This document shows positions 19,991 through 28,817 of a DNA stretch of 64,000 bases, one piece after another. The position numbers and the translations under genes were made by a program. Numbering within the stretch: the first letter of the stretch is position 1; each line of letters opens with the position of its first letter. The notes beneath the pieces are model-generated. The model made no database searches. It was given only the letters and a program-made list of their open reading frames with translations, and was not told where the DNA came from. Origin of the DNA: Rahnella inusitata (GTDB lineage: Bacteria; Pseudomonadota; Gammaproteobacteria; Enterobacterales; Enterobacteriaceae); contig NZ_JYDE01000034.1 in assembly GCF_003263515.1 (NCBI RefSeq), forward strand, positions 1 through 64,000. The letters are read 5' to 3'.

Positions 19991-20010
19991 TTTCAGCTGA
20001 AATTCAACGA

Positions 20011-21303
20011 TCAGACTGGCGGATTTTCTCGTTCGTCTTCGATATCAATGATCTTTTCTTCACCGCGGAAGATCTCAATCACTTTAAACAGCAGGCTGAG
20101 GAAAATGCCGACGATGGTCGCCAGCGCCATGCCTTTGAGCTCCGCCGCGCCAATGTGGATCTTGGCACCGCTGACGCCGATGATCAGGATAACCGCCGTC
20201 AGGATCAGGTTCTGTGCTTTGTTGTAATCGACTTTCGATTCAATCAGCACGCGGATACCGGATGCGCCGATCACGCCGTACAGCAGCAAGGAGACGCCGC
20301 CCATTACCGGCACCGGTACGGCCTGAATAGCCGCCGCTAATTTCCCGATGCACGACAGCAGGATCGCCAGAATCGCCGCGCCGCCAATCACCCAGGTGCT
20401 GTAAACCTTGGTGATGGCCATCACGCCAATGTTCTCGCCGTAAGTGGTGTTCGGCGTAGAACCGAAGAAACCGGAAAGTACGGTAGACAAGCCGTTTGCC
20501 AGCATCGAACGGTGCAGGCCCGGATCGCGCAGCAGATCTTTTTTGACGATGTTTGCCGTCACGACCAGATGCCCGACGTGTTCTGCAATCACCACCAGCG
20601 CGGCAGGCAGAATGGTCAAAATCGCCACCCACTCAAAGCGCGGGGTGTAGAACGTTGGCAGCGCAAACCAGTGAGCATTCGCGATGGCAGACACATCCAC
20701 CACGCCCATAAAGAACGACAGCGCGTAGCCGACCAGCACACCGATGAGGATCGGAATGATCGCCAGGAAACCGCGGAACAACACTGAACCCAGAATGGTC
20801 ACCGACAACGTCACGACGGAAATGATCACTGCGGTGGAATCCACCGGCGCGCCATCGGCAGGCAGCAGTCCGGCCATATTCGCCGCCACGCCCGCCAGTT
20901 CCAGCCCGATGACGGCAACGATTGCGCCCATCGCCGCCGGCGGGAACATCACGTTGATCCAGCCGATACCCGCCTTCTTGACGATCAGCGCCACCAGACA
21001 GAACAACAGCCCGCAGGCGATAAATCCGCCCAGCGCCACTTCATAACCCATCGGCAGCAGTAACAGCACCGGTGAGATAAACGCAAAGCTGGAACCGAGA
21101 TAAGCCGGTATTTTCCCTTTACACACAAATAAATACAGCAAAGTCCCTATGCCATTGAACAGCAGCACCGTTGCCGGGTTGATTTTGAACAGAATGGGTA
21201 CCAGAACGGTGGCACCAAACATGGCAAACAGATGCTGGAAACTCAGGGGGATTGTCTGCAGTAAAGGCGGACGTTCGCTTACCCCGATGACACGACGGGT
21301 CAT
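20011..21303 (-). CDS. uraA: Uracil:proton symporter UraA
   Basis: This 430-residue NAT/NCS2 family permease takes up uracil across the inner membrane with protons. The sequence from MTRRVIGVSERPPLLQTIPL follows E. coli UraA (429 residues), with 14 membrane segments. The nucleobase-binding motifs are visible: the acidic residue in VVIAEHVGHLVVTAN, the family motif GSTPNTTYGENIGVMAIT, and AFISPV near residue 75. GAGGAT precedes the ATG. It is downstream of upp, whose product converts imported uracil to UMP; a terminator lies between them, so uraA would depend on readthrough or a separate promoter. Confidence 0.97.
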   Translation of the reverse strand: MTRRVIGVSERPPLLQTIPLSFQHLFAMFGATVLVPILFKINPATVLLFNGIGTLLYLFVCKGKIPAYLGSSFAFISPVLLLLPMGYEVALGGFIACGLLFCLVALIVKKAGIGWINVMFPPAAMGAIVAVIGLELAGVAANMAGLLPADGAPVDSTAVIISVVTLSVTILGSVLFRGFLAIIPILIGVLVGYALSFFMGVVDVSAIANAHWFALPTFYTPRFEWVAILTILPAALVVIAEHVGHLVVTANIVKKDLLRDPGLHRSMLANGLSTVLSGFFGSTPNTTYGENIGVMAITKVYSTWVIGGAAILAILLSCIGKLAAAIQAVPVPVMGGVSLLLYGVIGASGIRVLIESKVDYNKAQNLILTAVILIIGVSGAKIHIGAAELKGMALATIVGIFLSLLFKVIEIFRGEEKIIDIEDERENPPV

Positions 21304-21351
21304 GGATTGATCCTCTGTGAAATGATGTTGTATTTGACGAGTAAAAAAAAA

Positions 21352-21380
21352 TCAAAAAAAAGCCGACTTCTCAGTCGGCT
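21352..21380 (-). terminator. Terminator between upp and uraA
   Basis: On the - strand AGCCGAC pairs with GTCGGCT around a six-base loop, followed by eight T. Its place inside the upp-uraA unit implies reduced readthrough into uraA. Confidence 0.85.
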
Positions 21381-21392
21381 ATTGCTTGCTGC

Positions 21393-22019
21393 TTATTTCG
21401 TACCAAATATCTTATCGCCCGCATCACCGAGTCCCGGGATGATGTAGCCTTTTTCGTTCAGCCCTTGATCAATCGAGGCGGTGTACAGCTCAACGTCAGG
21501 GTGCGCGGCTTCCAGCGCGGCAATCCCTTCCGGTGCAGCCACCAGCACCAGCACTTTGATGCTCTGGCAGCCCGCTTTTTTCAGCAGGTCGATGGTTGCA
21601 ATCATCGAGCCACCGGTCGCCAGCATCGGGTCAACCACCAGCGCCAGACGTTCTTCGATGTTAGAAACCAGCTTCTGGAAATAGGGTACAGGTTTCAGGG
21701 TTTCTTCGTCACGGTACACGCCCACGACACTGATACGCGCGCTTGGTACGTGCTCCAGAACGCCTTCCATCATGCCCAGACCGGCACGCAGGATAGGCAC
21801 AACGGTAATTTTCTTACCCTTGATCTGATCGATTTCAACCGGACCGTTCCAGCCTTCGATGGTGACTTTCTCAGTTTCTAAATCGGCAGTCGCTTCATAC
21901 GTCAGCAGACTTCCCACCTCAGAAGCCAGTTCGCGAAAACGTTTCGTGCTGATGTCGTTCTCACGCATCAGGCCCAGCTTGTGTTTCACCAGCGGGTGTT
22001 TCACCTCGACGATCTTCAT
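21393..22019 (-). CDS. upp: Uracil phosphoribosyltransferase Upp
   Basis: This 208-residue cytoplasmic salvage enzyme makes UMP from uracil and PRPP. The PRPP-binding loop is [19 protein letters not shown] and the uracil-binding segment is [16 protein letters not shown]. Length equals E. coli Upp. TAGGAG precedes the ATG. It is the first gene of the pyrimidine salvage pair with uraA and is divergent from purM. Its promoter region has the initial-transcript layout associated with UTP-sensitive start selection. Confidence 0.98.
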   Translation of the reverse strand: MKIVEVKHPLVKHKLGLMRENDISTKRFRELASEVGSLLTYEATADLETEKVTIEGWNGPVEIDQIKGKKITVVPILRAGLGMMEGVLEHVPSARISVVGVYRDEETLKPVPYFQKLVSNIEERLALVVDPMLATGGSMIATIDLLKKAGCQSIKVLVLVAAPEGIAALEAAHPDVELYTASIDQGLNEKGYIIPGLGDAGDKIFGTK

Positions 22020-22048
22020 TGTTTATTCTCCTAAGGTGGTTGAGCTGC

Positions 22049-22070
22049 AAAAAAAAATCGCGAGATTATA
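22049..22070 (-). promoter_or_regulatory. upp promoter with UTP-sensitive type start region
   Basis: On the - strand a perfect -10 box TATAAT (22070-22065) is followed by CTCGC, then G and A at the expected start point, then nine T. A start of the form GATTTTTTTT is what E. coli upp uses for reiterative transcription: high UTP causes U stuttering and abortive release, low UTP allows productive transcripts. No good -35 box is visible. Confidence 0.75.
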
Positions 22071-22170
22071 ACGCCATTTTTTTTCAATGCTACAGCCAAT
22101 TGCCTGATCTGGATCATCAGGAACCCCGATAGAGTATAGACAGCCCAAAAAGGGTCATCGCATAAGGCGC

Positions 22171-22186
22171 TCGCAAACGTTTGCCT
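22171..22186. promoter_or_regulatory. PurR operator of purMN
   Basis: TCGCAAACGTTTGCCT matches the PurR consensus ACGCAAACGTTTGCGT at 13 of 16 positions and contains its symmetric core. A -10-like TAGAAT lies at 22194-22199, so the operator covers the -35 region of the purM promoter, as in E. coli. Confidence 0.88.
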
Positions 22187-22251
22187 GCGCTGTTAGAATT
22201 GCCCCGCTTTATTCTTCAACCACCAACCCAAACCGCCGTGGGGACTTCGCA

Positions 22252-23289
22252 GTGACCGACAAAACCTCTCTCAGCTATAAAGACGCAGGCGTAGATATCG
22301 ATGCCGGTAACGCATTGGTAGATCGCATTAAAGGTGTAGTAAAACAGACTCGCCGCCCTGAAGTCATGGGTGGACTGGGCGGTTTTGGTGCCCTCTGCGC
22401 ATTGCCGCAAAAATACCGTGAACCCGTACTGGTTTCGGGCACCGACGGCGTTGGCACCAAGCTGCGTCTGGCGATGGATTTGAAACGCCACGATACTATC
22501 GGTATCGATCTGGTCGCGATGTGCGTCAACGATTTGATCGTTCAGGGTGCTGAACCGCTGTTCTTCCTCGATTACTACGCCACCGGCAAACTGGACGTCG
22601 ATATCGCCGCCAGCGTGATAACCGGTATCGCCGAAGGCTGCAAGCAGTCTGGCTGTGCGTTAGTCGGGGGTGAAACCGCTGAAATGCCGGGTATGTATCA
22701 CGGCGAAGATTATGACGTGGCAGGTTTTTGCGTCGGCGTGGTGGAAAAATCAGAAATTATCGACGGCAGCAAAGTCGCTGACGGCGACGTGCTGATCGGT
22801 CTTGCCGCCAGTGGCCCGCATTCCAACGGTTACTCCCTGGTACGCAAAATTCTCGAAGTCAGCAACACCAATCCGGAAACCACCGATCTGGCAGGTAAAC
22901 CGCTTGCCGATCACCTGCTGGCACCGACCAAGATTTACGTGAAATCGATCCTGAACCTGATCGAAAACGTTGATGTCCACGGTATCGTGCATCTGACCGG
23001 TGGCGGCTTCTGGGAAAATATCCCACGCGTATTGCCGGATAACACTCAGGTCATCATCAACGAATCCAGCTGGCAGTGGCCGGATGTTTTCACCTGGTTG
23101 CAGACCACCGGTAACGTCAGCCGTCACGAAATGTACCGCACCTTTAACTGTGGCGTGGGCATGGTTGTGGCCCTTCCGGCTGAACTGGCCGATCAGGCGA
23201 TTGCTTTACTCAATGACAATGGCGAGAAAGCGTGGAAAATTGGCTATGTTAAAGCCTCTGACTCCGCGGAACGCGTGGTAATTGAGTAA
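22252..23289 (+). CDS. purM: AIR synthetase PurM
   Basis: This 345-residue cytoplasmic enzyme closes the imidazole ring, turning FGAM into AIR with ATP in purine synthesis. Family motifs are present: the glycine-rich [12 protein letters not shown] near residue 60, [23 protein letters not shown] (shown in part), and [12 protein letters not shown]. The start is GTG, preceded by GGGGA. Length matches E. coli. It forms an operon with purN 35 bp downstream, under the PurR box upstream, and is divergent from upp. Confidence 0.98.
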   Translation: MTDKTSLSYKDAGVDIDAGNALVDRIKGVVKQTRRPEVMGGLGGFGALCALPQKYREPVLVSGTDGVGTKLRLAMDLKRHDTIGIDLVAMCVNDLIVQGAEPLFFLDYYATGKLDVDIAASVITGIAEGCKQSGCALVGGETAEMPGMYHGEDYDVAGFCVGVVEKSEIIDGSKVADGDVLIGLAASGPHSNGYSLVRKILEVSNTNPETTDLAGKPLADHLLAPTKIYVKSILNLIENVDVHGIVHLTGGGFWENIPRVLPDNTQVIINESSWQWPDVFTWLQTTGNVSRHEMYRTFNCGVGMVVALPAELADQAIALLNDNGEKAWKIGYVKASDSAERVVIE

Positions 23290-23324
23290 TCGGGTAAATC
23301 AACTGACTGAAGACAGGTAGCGAT

Positions 23325-23963
23325 ATGAAAAGGATTGTGGTTCTGGTATCGGGCGAAGGCAGTAATCTTCAGGCCCTGATTGATGCCTGCCAGCAGGGAC
23401 GAATTAATGCAGAAATCACCGCTGTCTTCAGCAATAAATCCGCCGCTTACGGTCTGGAACGTGCGCGACTGGCAGACATTGCCGCGCACGCGCTGGATGT
23501 CAAAGCTTACGAAGACCGCGCGGCGTTTGATGTCGCACTGGCCGATGCTATCGATGAATACCAGCCGGACCTGGTCGTGCTGGCGGGGTACATGCGTATC
23601 CTTACTGCCGACTTCGTTCAGCGCTTTGCCGGGCGCATGATCAACATCCACCCTTCCCTGCTGCCGAAATATCCGGGTTTACACACTCACCGTCAGGCGA
23701 TTGAAAATCAGGATACGGAACACGGCACGTCGGTGCATTTTGTGACGGAGCAGCTCGACGGCGGCCCGGTGATTTTGCAGGCCAAAGTGCCGGTATTTAG
23801 CGATGACAGCGAGGATGATTTGGTGGCCCGCGTACAAACGCAGGAGCACAATATCTATCCGCTGGTGGTCAGCTGGTTCGTTGAAGGCCGTTTATCCCTG
23901 AAAAACGATCTGGCATTGCTGGATAACAATCCACTACCTGATCAGGGTTACGCAGCGGATTAA
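23325..23963 (+). CDS. purN: GAR transformylase PurN
   Basis: This 212-residue cytoplasmic enzyme transfers a formyl group from 10-formyl-tetrahydrofolate to glycinamide ribonucleotide. The active-site signature is clear: INIHPSLLPKYPGLHTH contains the catalytic Asn and His, the catalytic Asp is in EQLDGGPVI, and the N-terminal VLVSGEGSNLQALID binds phosphate. Length equals E. coli PurN. It is the second gene of purMN and is followed by a strong terminator. Confidence 0.97.
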   Translation: MKRIVVLVSGEGSNLQALIDACQQGRINAEITAVFSNKSAAYGLERARLADIAAHALDVKAYEDRAAFDVALADAIDEYQPDLVVLAGYMRILTADFVQRFAGRMINIHPSLLPKYPGLHTHRQAIENQDTEHGTSVHFVTEQLDGGPVILQAKVPVFSDDSEDDLVARVQTQEHNIYPLVVSWFVEGRLSLKNDLALLDNNPLPDQGYAAD

Positions 23964-23991
23964 CCTGCTTAAACGCGATGATTTCACTATA

Positions 23992-24015
23992 AACCGGCTT
24001 CGTGCCGGTTTTTTA
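23992..24015 (+). terminator. Terminator of purMN
   Basis: AACCGGC pairs with GCCGGTT around TTCGT and is followed by T residues. Confidence 0.9.
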
Positions 24016-24026
24016 TTTCCTGTCAT

Positions 24027-24058
24027 TTGACACTTGTTTACAGTTCAGCCGATATAAT
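24027..24058 (+). promoter_or_regulatory. Likely speG promoter
   Basis: A consensus -35 TTGACA (24027-24032) is followed by GATATAAT. GATATA gives an 18-bp spacer; TATAAT gives 20. It lies just after the purMN terminator and gives speG a leader of about 120 bases. Confidence 0.55.
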
Positions 24059-24066
24059 GGCGTTCC

Positions 24067-24176
24067 CGGCGCACGTTTAAACGTCGTTTGTGCGCCGACC
24101 TTCATCTGGAACACGGTTGTTTCAGATTTCATTTCCAAGAAGGTTACCTCAGGTAAAACGGCTTTATTTTTTGAGG
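24067..24176 (+). promoter_or_regulatory. Structured leader of speG
   Basis: Two hairpins are visible: CGGCGCAC/GTGCGCCG (24067-24097) and TCTGGAACA/TGTTTCAGA (24105-24126). After them CCTCA (24147-24151) can pair with TGAGG (24172-24176), which holds the speG ribosome-binding site, or it can take part in a local TTACC/GGTAA hairpin. Two exclusive folds around a ribosome-binding site suggest possible control. This is inferred from sequence only. Confidence 0.35.
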
Positions 24177-24184
24177 AACACCCC

Positions 24185-24760
24185 ATGTTTAGCAATAACA
24201 GCGTCAGATTACGTCCCCTGGAAAAGGATGACCTGTCGTTTGTTCACCGTCTTGATAATAACGCCAGCATCATGCGTTATTGGTTTGAAGAGCCTTATGA
24301 GGCATTTGTCGAACTGACCGATCTGTATAACAAACATATCCATGACCAAAGCGAACGCCGCTTTATTATCGAATTCCAGGGCGGGCCGGTCGGCCTTGTC
24401 GAGTTGGTGGAAATTAATCATATTCACCGCCGTGCGGAATTCCAGATAATCATTGACCCACAGCATCAGGGCAAAGGATTTGCAGGCGACGCCGTGCGTC
24501 TGGCGATGGATTATGCCTTCTCGGTGCTTAACCTCTACAAACTCTATTTAATCGTCGATAAAGAAAATAAAAAGGCGATCCACATCTACAGCAAACTAGG
24601 GTTTGAGCTGGAAGGCGAACTGAAACAGGAATTTTTTGTGAACGGGGAATATCGCAGCGCCATTCGCATGTGTATTTTCCAGCCGCAGTTCCTGGCCAAA
24701 TACAAAACCAAACCGGTACAGATCAAACCGGAAGCCGTAATTGGTGCCAGCGCGGTCTGA
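24185..24760 (+). CDS. speG: Spermidine N1-acetyltransferase SpeG
   Basis: This 191-residue GNAT-family enzyme acetylates spermidine and spermine with acetyl-CoA and so prevents polyamine toxicity. It follows E. coli SpeG almost throughout: [20 protein letters not shown] at the start, [15 protein letters not shown] in the allosteric polyamine site, and the acetyl-CoA loop [16 protein letters not shown] lies before the ATG at 24185; longer in-frame extensions are unlikely because they would begin in the terminator. In K-12 speG lies elsewhere on the chromosome; here it stands between purN and ppk. Confidence 0.95.
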   Translation: MFSNNSVRLRPLEKDDLSFVHRLDNNASIMRYWFEEPYEAFVELTDLYNKHIHDQSERRFIIEFQGGPVGLVELVEINHIHRRAEFQIIIDPQHQGKGFAGDAVRLAMDYAFSVLNLYKLYLIVDKENKKAIHIYSKLGFELEGELKQEFFVNGEYRSAIRMCIFQPQFLAKYKTKPVQIKPEAVIGASAV

Positions 24761-25079
24761 TTTAATTCATACAGTCCGGGTCAATTTTCTGCTGGTGTAG
24801 GGCGTGAATGTCCTTCACCGGTAAGACTTTTCCTGCATATCTCCTGCGTTTTCCCCTCTTTTATTTCATCTGATAAAACTCTCCCTGTTATGTTGGACTT
24901 TCCTGTCAATCTTTCGCAATATTGTTAGTAGACACTAGGCCCCTCACACAAAAGGCTTCCTGTTACGTTGACCGTTGGAAAAGCGAACAGCACGAAGATG
25001 ATGGTGAGCTAAATTGCGGTGTTTTCAGGCGGATTTCGCCTGTATGGGCCAGGTTGCACGCTAAACGAACGGAGTGAAA
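24761..25079. other. Gap between speG and ppk, 319 bp
   Basis: I see no gene here. It is pyrimidine-rich in its first half. CTGTTAT and CTGTCAA occur near 24894-24918, but their spacing is wrong for a standard Pho box. A small inverted repeat, CAGGCG/CGCCTG, lies at 25026-25042, just before the ppk ribosome-binding site. The ppk promoter is presumably in this stretch but could not be assigned. Confidence 0.5.
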
Positions 25080-27149
25080 ATGGGTCAGGAAAAGCTTTAT
25101 ATCGAGAAAGAACTAAGCTGGCTGTCCTTCAATGAACGCGTTTTGCAGGAAGCAGCGGACAAAAGTAATCCCCTGATCGAACGGATGCGGTTTTTAGGCA
25201 TTTATTCCAATAACCTTGATGAGTTTTACAAAGTCCGCTTTGCCGACTTAAAACGACGGATCCTCATCAGTGAAGAACAGGGTTTTCTCGGCGCATCGCG
25301 GCATTTGCTGAAAAAGATTCAGGCGAAAGTCCTGCGGATCGATCAGGAGTTCGACAGCCTTTATAACGACCTGTTACTGGAGATGGCGCGTAATCAGATC
25401 TTCCTGATTAACGAGCGTCAGGTGTCAGAAAATCAGCAGCTCTGGCTGCGTCAGTATTTCAAACATCACCTGCGCCAGCACATCACGCCGATCCTCATTA
25501 ATCACGACACCAATCTGGTGCAGTTCCTTAAAGACGATTACACCTATCTGGCGGTCGAAATTATCCGCGGCGATGAGATCCATTATGCGCTGTTGGAAAT
25601 CCCGTCAGACAAAGTACCGCGTTTTGTGAATCTGCCGCCGGAAGCGCCTCGTCGCCGCAAGCCGATGATCCTGCTTGATAACATTCTGCGTTATTGCCTC
25701 GACGACATTTTCAAAGGCTTCTTTGATTACGATACGCTGAACGCTTATTCGATGAAAATGACCCGTGATGCCGAATACGATCTGGTCACGGAAATGGAAT
25801 CGAGCCTGCTGGAGCTGATGTCTTCGAGCCTGAAACAGCGACTGACCGCAGAGCCGGTGCGGTTTGTTTATCAGCGCGATATGCCTAATGAAATGGTGGA
25901 ATTACTGCGCGGTAAGCTCGGGATCTCCAACTACGATTCGGTGATAGCCGGTGGCCGTTACCACAACTTTAAAGATTTCATCGGCTTCCCGAATGTCGGT
26001 AAAGCCAATCTGGTGAACCGTCCCCTGCCCCGCCTGCGTCATTTGTGGTTCGATAAATTCCGCAACGGCTTTGCCGCCATCCGCGAGCAGGACGTGTTGC
26101 TGTATTATCCGTATCACACCTTCGAGCACGTGCTTGAGCTGCTGCGTCAGGCATCGTTCGATCCGAACGTGCTGTCGATCAAAATCAATATCTACCGTGT
26201 CGCCAAAGACTCGCGGATTATCGAATCGATGATCCACGCAGCGCACAACGGCAAGAAAGTGACCGTGGTGGTTGAGCTGCAGGCGCGTTTCGACGAAGAG
26301 GCGAATATTCACTGGGCGAAACGTCTGACTGAAGCCGGTGTACACGTTATTTTCTCTGCGCCCGGCCTGAAAATTCACGCAAAACTCTTTCTTATTTCCC
26401 GCCGCGAAGGCGACGAAATTGTCCGCTATGCTCATATTGGGACCGGGAACTTTAACGAAAAAACTGCCCGTCTTTACACCGACTATTCGTTGCTCACCGC
26501 CGATGCGCGCATCACCAACGAAGTCCGCAGGGTGTTTAACTTCATCGAGAACCCTTACCGCCCGGTCTCATTCGAGCATCTGATGGTGTCGCCGCAAAAC
26601 TCGCGCGACATGCTTTACCGTCTGATCGACCGTGAAATCGCTAACGTTCAGGCCGGTGGAACCGGTGGCATTACGCTGAAAATCAACAACCTGGTGGATA
26701 AAGGGCTGATCGACCGTCTTTACGTGGCGTCCAACGTTGGGGTAAAAATCCGTCTGCTGATCCGCGGTATGTGTTCACTGGTGCCCAATCTGCCGGGATT
26801 CAGCGAAAACATTCAGGTCACCAGCATCATTGACCGTTATCTCGAGCATGATCGCGTATACGTGTTCGAAAACGGCGGCGATGCCAAAGTCTTCCTGTCG
26901 TCCGCCGACTGGATGACGCGCAATATCGATTACCGTATCGAAGTGGCGGTGGCGCTGCTCGATCCGCGTCTCAAACAGCGCGTGCTGGACATTCTGGAGT
27001 TGCTGTTTAATGACACAGTCAAAGCCAGAGTGATTGATAAAGAACTGAGCAACCGGTATGTTCCACGCGGAAATCGCCGCAAAGTCCGTGCGCAACTGGC
27101 GATTTACGAATATTTGAAAGATCTGGAACAACAGAGTCAGCAAGCCTGA
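25080..27149 (+). CDS. ppk: Polyphosphate kinase Ppk1
   Basis: This 689-residue enzyme reversibly makes inorganic polyphosphate from ATP at the inner membrane. The autophosphorylated histidine lies in [11 protein letters not shown] and the second catalytic histidine in [12 protein letters not shown], within two phospholipase-D-like domains. The N-terminal domain begins [21 protein letters not shown]. Length equals E. coli Ppk (688). The ATG at 25080 follows CGGAG by six bases; a GTG two codons earlier is possible. ppx follows 23 bp downstream, so synthesis and breakdown of polyphosphate share a transcript. Confidence 0.98.
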   Translation: MGQEKLYIEKELSWLSFNERVLQEAADKSNPLIERMRFLGIYSNNLDEFYKVRFADLKRRILISEEQGFLGASRHLLKKIQAKVLRIDQEFDSLYNDLLLEMARNQIFLINERQVSENQQLWLRQYFKHHLRQHITPILINHDTNLVQFLKDDYTYLAVEIIRGDEIHYALLEIPSDKVPRFVNLPPEAPRRRKPMILLDNILRYCLDDIFKGFFDYDTLNAYSMKMTRDAEYDLVTEMESSLLELMSSSLKQRLTAEPVRFVYQRDMPNEMVELLRGKLGISNYDSVIAGGRYHNFKDFIGFPNVGKANLVNRPLPRLRHLWFDKFRNGFAAIREQDVLLYYPYHTFEHVLELLRQASFDPNVLSIKINIYRVAKDSRIIESMIHAAHNGKKVTVVVELQARFDEEANIHWAKRLTEAGVHVIFSAPGLKIHAKLFLISRREGDEIVRYAHIGTGNFNEKTARLYTDYSLLTADARITNEVRRVFNFIENPYRPVSFEHLMVSPQNSRDMLYRLIDREIANVQAGGTGGITLKINNLVDKGLIDRLYVASNVGVKIRLLIRGMCSLVPNLPGFSENIQVTSIIDRYLEHDRVYVFENGGDAKVFLSSADWMTRNIDYRIEVAVALLDPRLKQRVLDILELLFNDTVKARVIDKELSNRYVPRGNRRKVRAQLAIYEYLKDLEQQSQQA

Positions 27150-27172
27150 ACCCCCTGGAGCGTTACACGATT

Positions 27173-28720
27173 ATGCCCCTTAAAAACAGCTCATTGAGTG
27201 CCAAGCCACAGGAAATTGCGGCGATTGATCTTGGATCGAACAGTTTCCACATGGTGATTGCGCGCGTCGTCAACGGCGCCTTGCAGGTGTTAGGCCGCCT
27301 GAAGCAGCGCGTTCATCTGGCTGACGGCCTCGACAGTAAAAATGTGCTCAGTGAAGAAGCCATTCAACGCGGGCTGGATTGCCTGGCTTTGTTTGCCGAA
27401 CGCCTGCAAGGCTTTCCGGATAACAACGTCACTATCGTCGGGACGCATACTCTGCGTCAGGCGGTGAATGCTGAGGAATTCCTCAAGCGTGCCGCAGAAG
27501 TCATCCCCTACCCGATCGAAATCATCTCCGGTCAGGAAGAGGCGCGTCTGATTTTCATGGGCGTGGAGCATACGCAACCGGAAAAAGGTCGCAAACTGGT
27601 CGTTGATATCGGGGGCGGATCTACGGAACTGGTCATCGGCGAAGACTTCGAGCCGTTGCTTGCCGAAAGCCGCCGCATGGGCTGCGTCAGCTTTGCGCAG
27701 ATGTTTTTCCCGAACGGGGAAATCAGCCGCAGCAATTTCAAACGTGCACAGCTCGCCGCCGCACAAAAGCTGGAAACGCTGGCGTGGCAGTACCGTCTGC
27801 AAGGCTGGCAATATGCGCTCGGTGCCTCCGGCAGCATCAAAGCCGCCCATGAAGTGCTGGTCGAAATGGGCGAGAAAGATGGCCTCATCACGCCGGAACG
27901 TCTGGAAATGCTCACCGAAGCGGTGCTGGATTTTAAGAGTTTCGATGCGCTGGATTTACCGGGGCTGTCGGAAGATCGTCAGTCGGTATTTGTGCCGGGC
28001 CTGGCTATTTTGCGCGGCGTGTTTGATGCGCTGGCGGTTAAAGAACTTCGTCTTTCCGACGGTGCGTTGCGCGAAGGCGTGCTGTACGAAATGGAAGGCC
28101 GTTTCCGTCATCAGGATATCCGTACCCGTACCGCGAAAAGTCTGGCCGAACACTACAATATCGACCGGGAACAGGCGCGCCGCGTGCTGGAAACCACCGA
28201 GCAGCTATACAGCCAGTGGCTGGCGCAAAACACCAAGCTGGTTCAGCCACAGCTGGAGTCGCTGCTGAAATTCAGTGCCATGTTGCATGAAGTGGGCCTG
28301 AGCATTAACCACACCGGCATGCACCGCCACTCTTCTTACATCCTGCAAAACACCAATCTGCCGGGGTTTAATCAGGAACAACAAACGTTGCTGGCGACTA
28401 TCGTGCGTTTTCATCGTAAAGCAATCAAACTCGAAGAGCTGCCGCGCCTCAACCTGTTCAAGAAGAAGCATTACATTCCTCTGATCCAGTTATTGCGCCT
28501 CGGTGCTTTACTCAATAACCAGCGCCAGTCCACCACCACACCGGAATCCCTGCGGTTATCGACGGATGATAATCACTGGACGCTGCGCTTCCCTGCGGGT
28601 TATCTGGCGCAGAATAACCTGGTTCAGCTCGATTTTGAGCGCGAGCAAAGTTACTGGGATGACGTGACCGGCTGGAAACTGATGCTGGAAGAAGAAGACG
28701 CCGAAGCGAAAGAAAGCTAA
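27173..28720 (+). CDS. ppx: Exopolyphosphatase Ppx
   Basis: This 515-residue enzyme of the ASKHA/GppA superfamily removes terminal phosphates from polyphosphate. The N-terminal actin-like half has the phosphate-binding loops [14 protein letters not shown] and [13 protein letters not shown]. The C-terminal half is HD-like, with [22 protein letters not shown]. Length matches E. coli (513). It is in an operon with ppk and ends at a bidirectional terminator shared with yfgF. Confidence 0.97.
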   Translation: MPLKNSSLSAKPQEIAAIDLGSNSFHMVIARVVNGALQVLGRLKQRVHLADGLDSKNVLSEEAIQRGLDCLALFAERLQGFPDNNVTIVGTHTLRQAVNAEEFLKRAAEVIPYPIEIISGQEEARLIFMGVEHTQPEKGRKLVVDIGGGSTELVIGEDFEPLLAESRRMGCVSFAQMFFPNGEISRSNFKRAQLAAAQKLETLAWQYRLQGWQYALGASGSIKAAHEVLVEMGEKDGLITPERLEMLTEAVLDFKSFDALDLPGLSEDRQSVFVPGLAILRGVFDALAVKELRLSDGALREGVLYEMEGRFRHQDIRTRTAKSLAEHYNIDREQARRVLETTEQLYSQWLAQNTKLVQPQLESLLKFSAMLHEVGLSINHTGMHRHSSYILQNTNLPGFNQEQQTLLATIVRFHRKAIKLEELPRLNLFKKKHYIPLIQLLRLGALLNNQRQSTTTPESLRLSTDDNHWTLRFPAGYLAQNNLVQLDFEREQSYWDDVTGWKLMLEEEDAEAKES

Positions 28721-28756
28721 GCGGTTTTGCGTCATGCAATGACGTTGGATGGCCAA

Positions 28757-28797
28757 ACAAAAAGCCCTCAGGCACGTTGTGCACTGAGGGCTTTTTC
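28757..28797. terminator. Bidirectional terminator between ppx and yfgF
   Basis: An A-run plus AGCCCTCAG pairs with CTGAGGGCT plus a T-run, with an inner GCAC/GTGC extension. It suits both converging genes. Confidence 0.92.
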
Positions 28798-28817
28798 GTA
28801 AGTACTATATCTGCGTG

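Noticed and set aside
24894..24918. Possible Pho box before ppk (CTGTTAT and CTGTCAA)
   Set aside because: The two half-sites start about 18 bases apart rather than 11 or 22, and one is degenerate, so I do not call it.
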